From Collinsella sp. (lineage in GTDB: Bacteria > Actinomycetota > Coriobacteriia > Coriobacteriales > Coriobacteriaceae), in NCBI GenBank assembly GCA_019419645.1, contig DXZN01000006.1:31954-65616 (forward strand): 33,663 bases of DNA, read 5' to 3'. A program made the translations under genes and the position numbers. Below, one piece after another: positions 6,843-16,368 of the stretch (position 1 is the stretch's first letter; each line of letters opens with the position of its first letter). The notes beneath the pieces are model-generated. The model saw nothing but the letters and a program-made list of their open reading frames with translations. It was not told the DNA's origin and searched no databases.

Positions 6843-8978
6843 ATGGGGCGCAATAACAAGCATAAGCGCGGTGCCCGAAATAAGCGTGGGCCGGTGCGCA
6901 GCGAACGCCGTCCGAGCCTGACCGGGCGCGTGCAGCTCCATGAGCATGGCGCCTATGTCATAACCGAGAGCGGCGACTACAAGGTTATGGGCCGCGGTAA
7001 GCGCGAGATCATGGATGGCGATACCGTTGCCGTGAGCATTAAGAACAGCCCGCACGGTGAGCGGCGCGCCGTGATCGAAGGCGTGGTTGAGCGCGCAGCC
7101 ATAAGCGTGGTGGGTACGTACCAGACCGCTGGTCCGCTCGGTGTGATCGAGCCGCTCGATTCGCGCCTGAAGGCCGACTTCTTCATTCTGCCCGAGGATA
7201 CCTCGGCGGATCGTCTGGGCGTCCACCCGGGTGATGCCGTTGTCGCGCGCATTTTGACCTACCCGACGCGCCTGGAATCGGGCACCGTGACGATCGAACG
7301 CCGCATTGGCGGAGATGACGCGCCCGATTTGGGCGTTCAATACGTGATGGCGCGTTACGGCTATACCGATAGCTATCCCGAGGCCGCGCTGGACGAGGCC
7401 GAGGGACTTTCGCTCGATGTGTCCGCGGCGCTTAAGGACCCGCTCCGCCGCGATCTGCGCGACCGCTTTGTCATCACGATCGACCCGGTCGACGCGCGCG
7501 ACTTTGACGATGCCATTTCGCTTGAGCGCACGCCCGAGGGTGGCTACAAGCTGGGTGTGCATATCGCTGACGTTTCTCACTATGTGGCTTGGGACGGGCA
7601 TATCGATCTTGAGGCTCGCCATCGTACGACATCGGTGTATCTGGCCGATCGCGTGCTTCCCATGCTGCCCGAACGCCTGTCCAATGACCTGTGTTCGCTT
7701 CGCCCTGACGAGGACCGTCTTGCGTTTACCGTTGACATTGAACTCGATGCGCAGGGTCGCGTGCGGCATTACGATCCGTACCCCAGCGTGATTCGCTCGC
7801 GTGTGCGTATGGACTATGACGGCGCCGAGGCGCTGCTGGTGCGCGCCGGCGCGGTGGAGTATGGGGTGCTGGAGGGTGCGGCCGAGGATGTTGCGGCTGC
7901 TGAGGCCTCGCGCGAGGAGGCGCTTGAGCGCGGTCTTGCGTGCGAGAAGGCCGCCCGCGGCTGCAACGTCGACCTCGGCAATTTCCTTGTCGCCGCCAAC
8001 GAACTCGCCGAACTTCGCCGTCGTATTCGTCGCGTCCGCGGCTCAGTCGATTTTGACACGGCCGAGATTCGCGCTCTATTGGATGAGGACGGAGTACCCG
8101 TGCAGATTGTGGCGCGCGAGCGTTCGTGTGCCACGTCGCTTATCGAGGAAGCCATGCTGCTCGCCAACGAGTGCGTTGCAGAGTGGCTGGCAGACCGTGA
8201 TATCGAGGCCTGCTATCGCGTGCATGAGGATCCGAGCCCCGATAGCCTGCACGGTGCCGCCGTTGCGCTGGCGCAGCTAGGCATCATCGACGATCGCCGT
8301 GCTGCCGGTATTGCCCTGGGGAGTCCCGATGAGCTGCAGGCTGCAGTTGATGCTGCCGCCGGTACGGCCAACGCACCGCTCGTCAACACGCTGCTTCTGC
8401 GCAGCATGCAGCGCGCGCTGTACAAGCCGCGCAACGAGGGCCACTTTGCGCTCGCCGCGCCGTGCTACTGCCACTTTACGAGTCCCATCCGTCGCTACCC
8501 CGATCTGGTGGTGCACCGCGTACTCAAGCTGCAGTTGGCCTATGAGCAGCTCGGCGGCAAGGACGCCTTGGTCCGTACGCCGCGGCTGATCGGCAAGGGG
8601 CGCGAGTCGCTGCCGCGCATTCTGCCGCAGATCTGCCGCGCATGCAGCGATGCCGAGCGCGCGGCAGATGCCGCCAGCCATGCGACGCAAAAGATCAAGA
8701 TTGCCCAGTACTATGAGGACCGTCTGGGCGAGCGCTATGCCGGAACCGTCTCGTGGATTAGCAGCATGGGCCTCTTTGTACGCTTGGACCTGACGCAGGT
8801 CGAAGGCTTGGTTTCGATCAAGAGCCTGGGCAACGAGTGGTTCGAGTTCGACGAGGACGCGCTAACGCTCACAGGTGCCGACACGGGCACCCGTTACGAG
8901 CTGGGGCAGCGCGTAATTATCGAGGTCTCGCGCGTCAATACCACGCGTGGGCACTTGGACTTTAAGCTTATCCATTAG
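6843..8978 (+). CDS. rnr: Ribonuclease R family 3'-5' exoribonuclease
   Basis: RNase R/VacB degrades structured RNA and takes part in mRNA and rRNA quality control, including with tmRNA-SmpB. The 711-aa protein starts with a very basic tail (MGRNNKHKRGARNKRG), then OB/cold-shock-type domains to about residue 200. The RNB catalytic domain follows, with the metal-binding Asp cluster DPVDARDFDDAI near residues 213-224 and GVHIADVSHYV. The block FTSPIRRYPDLVVHR (about residue 545) is diagnostic of the family. A C-terminal S1 domain covers about residues 625-705 (YAGTVSWISSMGLFVRLD). ATG at 6843 has AAGGAGG 3-9 bases upstream. It is probably a single-gene transcript, with terminators on both sides. 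Confidence 0.95.
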   Translation: MGRNNKHKRGARNKRGPVRSERRPSLTGRVQLHEHGAYVITESGDYKVMGRGKREIMDGDTVAVSIKNSPHGERRAVIEGVVERAAISVVGTYQTAGPLGVIEPLDSRLKADFFILPEDTSADRLGVHPGDAVVARILTYPTRLESGTVTIERRIGGDDAPDLGVQYVMARYGYTDSYPEAALDEAEGLSLDVSAALKDPLRRDLRDRFVITIDPVDARDFDDAISLERTPEGGYKLGVHIADVSHYVAWDGHIDLEARHRTTSVYLADRVLPMLPERLSNDLCSLRPDEDRLAFTVDIELDAQGRVRHYDPYPSVIRSRVRMDYDGAEALLVRAGAVEYGVLEGAAEDVAAAEASREEALERGLACEKAARGCNVDLGNFLVAANELAELRRRIRRVRGSVDFDTAEIRALLDEDGVPVQIVARERSCATSLIEEAMLLANECVAEWLADRDIEACYRVHEDPSPDSLHGAAVALAQLGIIDDRRAAGIALGSPDELQAAVDAAAGTANAPLVNTLLLRSMQRALYKPRNEGHFALAAPCYCHFTSPIRRYPDLVVHRVLKLQLAYEQLGGKDALVRTPRLIGKGRESLPRILPQICRACSDAERAADAASHATQKIKIAQYYEDRLGERYAGTVSWISSMGLFVRLDLTQVEGLVSIKSLGNEWFEFDEDALTLTGADTGTRYELGQRVIIEVSRVNTTRGHLDFKLIH

Positions 8979-9008
8979 CCAAATCCCGACTCATGGTGGG
9001 GGAGCGGA

Positions 9009-9038
9009 GGGCGGCCTTTCGGGACCGCCCTTCGCATT
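9009..9038 (+). terminator. Probable terminator after rnr
   Basis: GGGCGG (9009-9014) and CCGCCC (9025-9030) enclose a 10-nt loop. The tail is only partly T-rich, so efficiency is uncertain. Confidence 0.6.
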
Positions 9039-9076
9039 TGAATCGTGGCTACCTTGCCGTCTGCTCGGCCGCCCGC

Positions 9077-9137
9077 TTACCTGCTATTTGAGAGGTAAAA
9101 CCTACCAAAATAAACCTGTCCCTTTTTGGCAGGTTTA
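9077..9137. repeat. Nested inverted repeats just upstream of the serine recombinase
   Basis: TTACCT (9077-9082) faces AGGTAA (9093-9098), and TAAACCTG (9111-9118) faces CAGGTTTA (9130-9137). Three AAACCT/AGGTTT half-sites occur within 45 bp. Such spacing could be dimer binding sites for the neighbouring recombinase. Alternatively the second repeat belongs to the CCTGTCCC/GGGACAGG palindrome group also seen at 33161-33207. Confidence 0.6.
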
Positions 9138-9155
9138 CAAGAAAGCGGGGATGAG

Positions 9156-9761
9156 ATGGCGACGGTGTACGGTTATGCGCGGGTGAGTTCGCGCGATCAG
9201 AATCTGAATCGGCAGCTGGATGCGCTGGGCGCCTATGGCGTGGGCTCAGCGAATATTTATGCCGACCATGCGAGCGGCAAGGACTTCGATCGACCGCATT
9301 ATCGCGAACTGCTGCACGTCCTGGGAGACGGGGACGTGCTGGTGGTGCTTTCTATCGACCGACTTGGCCGTAATTACTCCGAGATTCTTGAGGAATGGCG
9401 ACGCATTACCAAGGAGCTCGGGGTTGCCATTGTGGTGTTGGACATGCCATTGCTTGACACGCGCGTCAGGGCCAGCGGCGCGCCGGATGTGACCAACACC
9501 CTGATTGCCGATATTGTGCTGCAACTGCTGAGCTACGTGGCGCAGGTGGAGCGCGAGAATATCCATCGGCGCCAGGCGGAGGGAATTGCAGCGGCGCGGG
9601 CGCGAGGGGTCCGTTTCGGTCGACCTCGCAAGCCGTGCCCTCCTCAGTTTGAGCTGGTGCGCGATAGCTATGAGGCGGGCGATATTACCCGCAGCCAGGC
9701 GGCAAAGTGCCTGGGCGTGTGCGTGGGGACGTTCGATCGCTGGATGCGCGAGGCGGGGTAG
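9156..9761 (+). CDS. Serine recombinase (resolvase/invertase family)
   Basis: This is a small 201-aa site-specific recombinase of the resolvase/DNA invertase type. The N-terminal catalytic domain shows YGYARVSSRDQN with the nucleophilic Ser at position 11 and SIDRLGRNYSEI with the active-site Arg residues. The long E helix follows (LQLLSYVAQVERENIHRRQAEGI), and residues about 165-200 form a C-terminal helix-turn-helix (GDITRSQAAKCLGVCVGTFDRWM). ATG at 9156 is chosen because MATVYGYARVS is the normal family N-terminus; the upstream TTG at 9126 lies in a repeat. No transposase, prophage genes or second recombinase are nearby, so its target site is unknown. The upstream inverted repeats are candidates. 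Confidence 0.92.
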   Translation: MATVYGYARVSSRDQNLNRQLDALGAYGVGSANIYADHASGKDFDRPHYRELLHVLGDGDVLVVLSIDRLGRNYSEILEEWRRITKELGVAIVVLDMPLLDTRVRASGAPDVTNTLIADIVLQLLSYVAQVERENIHRRQAEGIAAARARGVRFGRPRKPCPPQFELVRDSYEAGDITRSQAAKCLGVCVGTFDRWMREAG

Positions 9762-9865
9762 GGGTTTGCGTCGCTTTGTCGCTTCCTGTTGCGATTCAAA
9801 TTTTGATACGGTGACGATGCCATTTGGGGCTACACTCGCTGATATTCAAAAAAGGAGGTTGGCCC

Positions 9866-10447
9866 TTGGCACGCGTAAAACAAATAATCGGATGGACCGC
9901 GATCGCTCTGTTCACTGCAACGCTGGCGGGCATCTGGGTGCTGACGGAGCAAAACGCGGCGCAGACGTCGTTGCTGAGCGAGTCCACCGCGCGTGTGGTG
10001 GAGGGTCAAGCTACGGGCGTACAGGCTGCCGACGTCGCGGGTGAAGCTCAGACCGAGAACGGGATGACCGGGGGCACCGATTCGGCTGCTTCGAATGTCC
10101 GGTCTGGCCGACTTGCTTCCATTCGCATGTGGGTGGGCACGAACGTCCGTCGCGTTGCCCATACCGTAGAGTTTTTCTTCGTCGGATTGTTCGCCTCGGT
10201 GGTCGTGGTTTGCTTTTCCAGGCGTCCGTGGAGCGTATGCTCCCGTTGCGTGCCCGTGTTGCTCTTTTGTGCCGTCTGCTCCGTTGGCGATCAGGTGCAT
10301 AAGATCTTTGTTCCCGGCAGGCATTTCGACGTTATCGATTTAGGATTCGATGCTGCGGGCTATGTCACCGCCATGCTGTTGGTATTGCTGGCAGCGGCGT
10401 TGGTGCGCCATGCGACTCGGCCGATCGGCGCCCATGCGAGGCGCTAG
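9866..10447 (+). CDS. VanZ-like membrane protein
   Basis: This 193-aa membrane protein resembles the VanZ-like family, known from low-level teicoplanin resistance in enterococci but of unclear function elsewhere. TTG at 9866 is preferred because AAAGGAGG lies seven bases upstream. Residues 5-28 form a first membrane helix. A polar Gly/Ser/Thr-rich stretch (about 35-85) follows, then VAHTVEFFFVGLFASVVVVCF and the VanZ signature with an acidic residue and the FVPGR motif (DQVHKIFVPGRHFDVIDLG), then a final helix (AAGYVTAMLLVLLAAAL). The long insert between the first and second helix is the main departure from typical VanZ. It lies alone between the recombinase and the murR terminator region. 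Confidence 0.85.
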   Translation: MARVKQIIGWTAIALFTATLAGIWVLTEQNAAQTSLLSESTARVVEGQATGVQAADVAGEAQTENGMTGGTDSAASNVRSGRLASIRMWVGTNVRRVAHTVEFFFVGLFASVVVVCFSRRPWSVCSRCVPVLLFCAVCSVGDQVHKIFVPGRHFDVIDLGFDAAGYVTAMLLVLLAAALVRHATRPIGAHARR

Positions 10448-10527
10448 CCGGTAACAAACCCGTTTCTGATAATGCGACCTTGTTGAATTATTTTGTGTCG
10501 CGCGTATTTCCGAGCGGTCGGATTTGA

Positions 10528-10555
10528 GGGGCGAGCGGTAGAACGCTCGCCCTTT
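10528..10555 (+). terminator. Terminator after the VanZ-like gene
   Basis: GGCGAGCG and CGCTCGCC (about 10529-10536 and 10544-10551) form an 8-bp stem followed by CTTTG. The T run is short. Confidence 0.6.
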
Positions 10556-10595
10556 GTGCGCCACGATGCGGCACAATGTACCGCAAAAGCTGTTT

Positions 10596-10606
10596 GTATC
10601 CGATAC
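10596..10606. promoter_or_regulatory. Candidate operator upstream of murR
   Basis: GTATCCGATAC is a perfect 5-1-5 inverted repeat 46 bases before the murR start. RpiR-type regulators bind palindromes of this kind near their own genes. The assignment rests on position only. Confidence 0.3.
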
Positions 10607-10651
10607 GAATCGTTCGTTGGTCTTTAATTCTTCTCAACGGAGGTGTTTGAG

Positions 10652-11503
10652 ATGGCAAACGGATTGCTTTTGCGGCTTCGCGAGCGTGAGCTCAGTGCGA
10701 GCCCGGCGGAACGCAATGTCATCGCATATGTAAGCGCTCATCCGCACGAGGTAGTCGGGCTGTCCGTCCGCGGTCTTGCCGATGTCACGTTCTCCTCGCC
10801 CTCGAGCATTTTGCGCTTTTGCAAGCGCTTGGGTTTTGCGGGCTACAAGGAGTTCCAGCGCGAACTGATTGCCGAGCTGGCGCTCTTGGGTGACAAGAAA
10901 GACGTTGCCCTCGAGGACATCTCCATGGATGACAGCGTCGAACATATCGTGGGGAAGGTGATGAAAAGCAACGTGCGCACGATCGAAGCGACGGCGCGAA
11001 CGCTCGATTACACCGTCTTGGAGCGATGTGCGGCCTATCTTAAGCGGGCACGTGCGGTCAATCTGATCGGTATCGGTGCCTCTCGTTTGGTCGCGCACGA
11101 TCTGGCGCAAAAGCTCATGCGTGTCGACAAGGAGTGCCATCTGTACGACGACTGGCATGATCAGCTCTTGTGTGCCAAGAACATGCATGAGGGCGATATG
11201 GCAATCGCCTTTAGCTACTCGGGCTTGACGCAAGAGGTGCTGGACTGCACCGCCGAGGCTCAACGTCACAACTGTCCCGTTGTGGCCGTTACCAAAGTAG
11301 ATGGATCATCCAAGCTTGCCACCGTGGCCGATGCCGTGCTCGGCGTCGCTGCGAGTGAACCCTTGGTCCGCAGCGGTGCCATGGCTTCGCGTATGGCCCA
11401 GCTTATGGTTGTCGATGCCCTGTACGCTGCTTACGTTGCCAGCGACTACGAACGGGCGACGCATGTCATTAAGCAAAACTACATCGAGAAACAGGAAAGA
11501 TGA
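10652..11503 (+). CDS. murR: RpiR-family regulator of MurNAc utilisation (MurR-like)
   Basis: This 283-aa transcription factor has an N-terminal RpiR helix-turn-helix (about residues 1-78, with VRGLADVTFSSPSSILRFCKRLGFAGYKEF) and a C-terminal SIS sugar-phosphate-binding domain (about 105-250, VNLIGIGASRLVAHDLAQKL and IAFSYSGLTQEVL). In E. coli and S. aureus, MurR senses MurNAc-6-phosphate. Its position directly before murQ, murP and mupG supports the same role. ATG at 10652 is chosen because GGAGG lies eight bases upstream. It is 10 bases from murQ, so they are probably co-transcribed. Its stop codon is one of only three TGA stops in the window. Confidence 0.9.
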   Translation: MANGLLLRLRERELSASPAERNVIAYVSAHPHEVVGLSVRGLADVTFSSPSSILRFCKRLGFAGYKEFQRELIAELALLGDKKDVALEDISMDDSVEHIVGKVMKSNVRTIEATARTLDYTVLERCAAYLKRARAVNLIGIGASRLVAHDLAQKLMRVDKECHLYDDWHDQLLCAKNMHEGDMAIAFSYSGLTQEVLDCTAEAQRHNCPVVAVTKVDGSSKLATVADAVLGVAASEPLVRSGAMASRMAQLMVVDALYAAYVASDYERATHVIKQNYIEKQER

Positions 11504-11513
11504 GGTGAATGAA

Positions 11514-12437
<924 letters not shown>

Positions 12438-12494
12438 GTGCGCGGCGTGAGCTGATATGACATCCAGACGAGATACCCAATACAAGGAGGAGTT

Positions 12495-13925
12495 ATGACG
12501 AACAAAGAGCTGGCTCAAAAGCTGCTGGACCTTTTGGGCGGTAAAGACAACGTGTTGGCAAACGCGGCGTGCATGACGCGCCTGCGCGTGACCGTCAAAG
12601 ACACGGGCAACGTCGACACGGAGGGTATTAAGGCACTCGACGGCGTGATGGGCTTGGTCGAGGACGACACGATGCAGATCGTGCTGGGTCCGGGCAAGGT
12701 GAATAAGGTGCTCGAGGAGTTCTCCAAGCTCACCGGCCTTGCGAAAGGCGTTGCTGACGAGAGCGTGGTTGACGCTGCGGCCACAAACAAGGCCGCGCAG
12801 AAGGCAAAGTACGAGTCCAAGCCGGTTCAGGCCTTCCTCAAGAAGATTTCCAATGTCTTCGTCGCCCTGCTTCCCGGCATCATTGCGGCTGGCCTCATCA
12901 ACGGTATCTGCAACGTCATTAACGTCTCGACGGCAGGCGCGCTTGCAGGCGAGTGGTGGTACCAGGGCATTCGTTCCATGGGCTGGGCCCTGTTTGCCTA
13001 TCTGCCCATCTTGGTGGGCTATAACGCGGCACGTGAGTTTGGCGGCTCCGCTGCGCTGGGCGGCATCGCCGGCATGATGTGTATCGCCAACAGTGCCATG
13101 CCCCTGCTTGCGCCTGGCGCGGCTGATCCTGCCACTGCCATTCTACTGCCGCTCACCAATGCGCAGTACAACCCCGCAGCGGGCGGCATGATCGCGGCTC
13201 TTATCGCTGGCGCATTTTTTGCCTGGATGGAGCGTCAGATTCGCAAGGTTATGCCCAACGCGCTCGACACGTTCTTGTCCCCGCTGCTGGTGCTCATCAT
13301 CGGCGCCTTTGCTCTGATGCTCGTCATCCAGCCGGTTGGCGCATGGCTGACGACTGCCATCTTTAGCGTTTTGACCTTTATCTTCGAGAAGCTGGGCGTC
13401 CTGGGTGGCTATATCCTGTCGGCAGGCTTCTTGCCGCTGGTTTCCGTCGGCCTGCATCAGGCGCTCACGCCGATCCACGCTATGCTCAACGATCCCGACG
13501 GCGCTACCAAGGGTATCAATTACCTGCTTCCCATCCTTATGATGGCTGGCGGCGGCCAGGTCGGTGCCGGTTTGGCGCTGTACTTTAAGACCAAGAACGC
13601 CAAGCTCAAGAAGTACGTTGCAGAGTCCATTCCCGTTGGAATCCTGGGTGTTGGCGAGCCTCTGATGTATGCCGTTACGCTGCCGCTCGTTCGTCCGTTT
13701 GTGACGGCCTGCCTGGGTGCCGGATTTGGCGGCGCGCTCGCGGCGCTGCTTCACATCGGCACGGTTTCTCAGGGCGTTTCCGGTCTGTTTGGCCTGCTGA
13801 TCGTCGTTCCTGGTCAGCAGCTCGGCTACGTTGCCGCTATGCTGCTTGCCTATGCCGCTGGCTTTGTCCTGACGTGGTTCTTTGGCGTCGACGAGCAGAA
13901 GATCAACGAGTTCTTTGGCGAGTAG
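12495..13925 (+). CDS. murP: PTS EIIBC permease, N-acetylmuramic acid specific (MurP-like)
   Basis: This 476-aa phosphotransferase permease probably imports and phosphorylates MurNAc or a MurNAc disaccharide. The EIIB domain (residues 1 to about 85) has the phosphorylated Cys26 in NAACMTRLRVTV. The EIIC domain (about 110-476) is strongly hydrophobic and contains AFLKKISNVFVALLPGIIAAGL and the substrate-binding GVGEPLMYAVTLPLV motif. There is no EIIA domain, as in MurP of E. coli, which borrows one from elsewhere. ATG at 12495 follows AAGGAGGAG. Specificity is inferred from sitting between murQ and mupG; the family also includes sucrose and trehalose permeases. Confidence 0.88.
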   Translation: MTNKELAQKLLDLLGGKDNVLANAACMTRLRVTVKDTGNVDTEGIKALDGVMGLVEDDTMQIVLGPGKVNKVLEEFSKLTGLAKGVADESVVDAAATNKAAQKAKYESKPVQAFLKKISNVFVALLPGIIAAGLINGICNVINVSTAGALAGEWWYQGIRSMGWALFAYLPILVGYNAAREFGGSAALGGIAGMMCIANSAMPLLAPGAADPATAILLPLTNAQYNPAAGGMIAALIAGAFFAWMERQIRKVMPNALDTFLSPLLVLIIGAFALMLVIQPVGAWLTTAIFSVLTFIFEKLGVLGGYILSAGFLPLVSVGLHQALTPIHAMLNDPDGATKGINYLLPILMMAGGGQVGAGLALYFKTKNAKLKKYVAESIPVGILGVGEPLMYAVTLPLVRPFVTACLGAGFGGALAALLHIGTVSQGVSGLFGLLIVVPGQQLGYVAAMLLAYAAGFVLTWFFGVDEQKINEFFGE

Positions 13926-13992
13926 TTTGATATCGCGAGCCGTGTTGCTCAGGGCTCGCGGCGCGCGGCAGATTTCTTGATGCTATGGTTGT

Positions 13993-14026
13993 GCCGGCGG
14001 GGCTAACTGCTCCGCCGGCCTTTTTT
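13993..14026 (+). terminator. Strong terminator between murP and mupG, next to the mupG ribosome binding site
   Basis: GCCGGCGG (13993-14000) and CCGCCGGC (14012-14019) form a perfect 8-bp stem followed by T6. The mupG Shine-Dalgarno AAAGGAG follows at once. Confidence 0.8.
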
Positions 14027-14042
14027 AAAGGAGTGTTGAAGC

Positions 14043-15095
14043 GTGAAAACGGGTATTTCGATTTATCTTTCCAGCCCTTTGCAGGATATTGAGCGGACGA
14101 TTGAGCGTGGTGCCGCGGCGGGTGCGCGCTACGCGTTCACCTCACTGCATATTCCCGAGGATGGGGGAGCGGCGTATGCCGATAAGGTCCGTCATGTGCT
14201 GTCGCTGCTCTCCGCCCGCGGCATTGCGCTCATTGCCGATGTGGGGCCTCGCACGTGCGATTTGCTCGGGCTTGAGCGCATCGAGGACCTGCGCGATCTG
14301 GGGTTGGAATACCTTCGTTTGGACTATGGCTTTAGCGCCCAACGGGTCGCGGAGCTGTCCGGTGTATTTCGCATAGTGGTCAATGCATCGACGGTGAGTT
14401 CTGATGAAATCGCATCGTGGCGTGAGGCCGGTGCCGATGTGACTCGTTTTGCCGCCTGCCACAATTTTTACCCCAAGCCTTATACCGGTTTAGCTCTGGA
14501 GGACATTGCTCGGGTGAATCTTCGTCTTGCGGCGCTTGGATTCGAAATCATGGCTTTTGTGCCGGGCGATGCTAACGTTCGCGGGCCGGTATTCGAGGGA
14601 CTGCCGACGGTCGAGACGCAGCGCGGTCGCGCGTCAAAGGTTGCTCTCAATATGCTTGAGCTTGCACATGGCGCCGATTGCGACATTGTGTTGGTCGGCG
14701 ACCCCGATCTTTCCGATGCGGGCTGGACGCAGTTTGCTCATGTTTCCGCCGGATACGTGGACCTGCAATGCGAGCTTGAGCCCGGTTATGCCTATGTACG
14801 TGGGCAGATTCATCACGACCGACCCGATTCGAGCACCCTCATCTTTAGGTCTCAGGAGTCGCGTACGACGCTTAAGCCGGATTTCGTGCCGATGGATGCC
14901 GGTGCCGGCCTGTCACGAAAGACGGGGTCGATCGCTGTGAGCAACAGCGGCTATGGGCGCTACGAAGGCGAGCTTGAGATTGCGCGGGTCGATCTTCCCG
15001 GTGACGAGCGCATGAACGTTGCGGGTCATATCTCGCCCGAGGCAATGGAGCTGCTGCCGTTCATCAAACGCGGATTCGGGGTACGGTTCGTTTAG
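14043..15095 (+). CDS. mupG: 6-phospho-N-acetylmuramidase MupG (DUF871 family)
   Basis: MupG of S. aureus hydrolyses the phosphorylated disaccharide MurNAc-6P-GlcNAc in the cytoplasm, feeding MurQ. This 350-aa protein has the family start KTGISIYLSSPLQDIERTIE and a TIM-barrel N-terminal part (to about residue 230) with SLHIPEDG, LRLDYGF, ACHNFYPKPYTGL and FVPGD. A smaller C-terminal beta-rich domain follows (about 240-350, RPDSSTLIFRSQESRTTLKP). GTG at 14043 has AAAGGAG about 10 bases upstream. It lies behind a strong terminator, so it may depend on read-through or its own promoter. The gene set murR, murQ, murP, mupG matches the S. aureus cluster in a different order. Confidence 0.9.
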   Translation: MKTGISIYLSSPLQDIERTIERGAAAGARYAFTSLHIPEDGGAAYADKVRHVLSLLSARGIALIADVGPRTCDLLGLERIEDLRDLGLEYLRLDYGFSAQRVAELSGVFRIVVNASTVSSDEIASWREAGADVTRFAACHNFYPKPYTGLALEDIARVNLRLAALGFEIMAFVPGDANVRGPVFEGLPTVETQRGRASKVALNMLELAHGADCDIVLVGDPDLSDAGWTQFAHVSAGYVDLQCELEPGYAYVRGQIHHDRPDSSTLIFRSQESRTTLKPDFVPMDAGAGLSRKTGSIAVSNSGYGRYEGELEIARVDLPGDERMNVAGHISPEAMELLPFIKRGFGVRFV

Positions 15096-15187
15096 CGTGT
15101 GGCCCGTGGGCTACAATTGGCCCATCATGCGAAGGCGCCTCGTGTGGCGTGTGCCTGCGTTGGCCGATCTATATTCGGAGGATTCCC

Positions 15188-15547
15188 ATGACCGTACTGT
15201 TTGTTGAATATCCCAAGTGCTCGACCTGTAAGAAGGCCAAGGCATGGCTGGACGAACACGGGGTAGAGTATATCGACCGCGATATCGTTTTGGACAATCC
15301 CACGGCTGATGAGCTTGCGACCTGGATTGCTCGTTCGGGACTGCCGGTGCGGCGCTTCTTTAATTCGTCGGGCATGAAATATCGAGAGCTGGGCCTGAAG
15401 GCGCGTCTGGATGCGGGCATGACGGATCGGGAGTGCTACGAGCTGCTGGCGACCGACGGCATGCTGGTTAAGCGCCCACTGCTGGTGGGCGACGACTTTG
15501 CGATTCCCGGCTTTAGGGAATCGGCTTGGGTCGAGGCGTTGCTGTAG
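15188..15547 (+). CDS. ArsC/Spx-family thioredoxin-fold protein
   Basis: This is a 119-aa protein of the ArsC/Spx/YffB family. It begins MTVLFVEYPKCSTCKKAKAWL with a CxxC pair at residues 11 and 14. Further features are LDNPTADELATWIARSG, RRFFNSSGMKYRELGL and the C-terminal LVKRPLLVGDDFAIPGFRE with the conserved Arg-Pro. The CxxC and the KRP motif fit the Spx/YffB-like reductase group better than a dedicated arsenate reductase, and no ars genes are near. ATG at 15188 has GGAGG six bases upstream. A TACAAT-like -10 near 15112 could be its promoter. Confidence 0.85.
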   Translation: MTVLFVEYPKCSTCKKAKAWLDEHGVEYIDRDIVLDNPTADELATWIARSGLPVRRFFNSSGMKYRELGLKARLDAGMTDRECYELLATDGMLVKRPLLVGDDFAIPGFRESAWVEALL

Positions 15548-15552
15548 CGGCT

Positions 15553-15664
15553 GCGGAAAGTGCGACCCGTTTTGAGCTTCGATTACGGGATACGGTTTCC
15601 GGTTGAGGGCTCGATGGGAAAGTGGGGACCGGTTTGAGCTTGAAATCTGGGACGCACTTTCCGC
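15553..15664. repeat. Intergenic inverted repeat with an internal direct repeat
   Basis: GCGGAAAGTGCG (15553-15564) faces CGCACTTTCCGC (15653-15664), a perfect 12-bp inversion. Inside, an AAAGTGCGACCCGTTTTGAG-like stretch at 15558 is repeated, changed at a few bases, at about 15619. It lies between convergent genes. Its modular look suggests a dispersed element, but other copies cannot be checked here. Confidence 0.7.
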
Positions 15665-15681
15665 CGGCAGGCTTGCCCCAG

Positions 15682-16092
15682 TCAGTCCTCCAACTGCGCC
15701 CATTCGTGCGGATCGTAGACCTTTACGTGCTTGTTGGGCTTGCCGCTCCAGTACTCCTCGTCCATAAAGGGCAGATATGCCTGAACGCCGGGGCAGATAA
15801 AGGGGATCCGCTGCTGTTGCAGTCGCTCGCGCTGGCGCTGCTCCAGGTGCGCCTCGGATATGACGGTCGGCATACCGGACAGCTCGACGAGGCTTGCCTG
15901 GATTCGCTTAAGGTCGGGGAGTCCCGCGTGCCATGACATCCGCATGATCAAAAAGGATGCACGGCGGTATTTTGCCTGCATCACCGTGATGGCGGGGCGC
16001 AGAGTGGGATGGATTTTGTCCCGTTCGGGCCAAAGGTCAGCAGTGATCTCGAGGCCCAGGGTCTCCCATAGGTAATCAAGCTCTTCGTCCAT
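15682..16092 (-). CDS. Hypothetical protein, possibly a shortened MarR-like protein
   Basis: This 136-aa soluble protein has no confident assignment. The middle part (ASFLIMRMSWHAGLPDLKRIQASL) and the block RLQQQRIPFICPGVQAYLPFM resemble, from memory, the 'IPF-v-P-LYLPFLG' segment of a group of MarR-like proteins, but the C-terminal helix-turn-helix those carry is absent. It could therefore be a truncated relative. ATG at 16092 has a GAGGCG-like site upstream on the minus strand. It is convergent with the ArsC/Spx-like gene and ends with a rare TGA stop. Confidence 0.6.
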   Translation of the reverse strand: MDEELDYLWETLGLEITADLWPERDKIHPTLRPAITVMQAKYRRASFLIMRMSWHAGLPDLKRIQASLVELSGMPTVISEAHLEQRQRERLQQQRIPFICPGVQAYLPFMDEEYWSGKPNKHVKVYDPHEWAQLED

Positions 16093-16295
16093 GGCGCCTC
16101 GATATCTACGTGATCATTGATGCTTCGATTGTGTTGCCTGGTGCTATCGTTTTCGCGGTAGAATCTGCCAACGGTTGACGGCTACCGCTCGCGGCGTTTT
16201 GCCCTTCGTGTACAGCGGTCGGCTTCACAGGTCCTTCACGGGTTGGACTAAATTAGGCCAATTTGACTGAATTTTAAAAAAGTCAAAATTGGGGC

Positions 16296-16324
16296 TTGCG
16301 TCACGGCGGTACTTCCCGTATATT
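16296..16324 (+). promoter_or_regulatory. Sigma70-type promoter for the tRNA genes
   Basis: TTGCGT (16296-16301), 17-bp spacer, TATATT (16319-16324). Transcription would start near 16331, about 40 bases before tRNA-Gln. An AT-rich imperfect inverted repeat (16258-16291) lies just upstream. Confidence 0.6.
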
Positions 16325-16368
16325 TCTTTCTTGCGCAAAGGCACAGCCGAGCGCAGCGATGCAGTCAT

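Noticed and set aside
5685..7769. Long minus-strand open frame (694 codons) opposite ftsX and rnr
   Set aside because: It is antisense to two well-supported genes; long antisense frames are common in GC-rich DNA, and it shows no family motifs.
9156..10447. Prophage or integrative element around the recombinase
   Set aside because: There are no structural, replication or excision genes, and neither tRNA is adjacent; the flanking genes look chromosomal.
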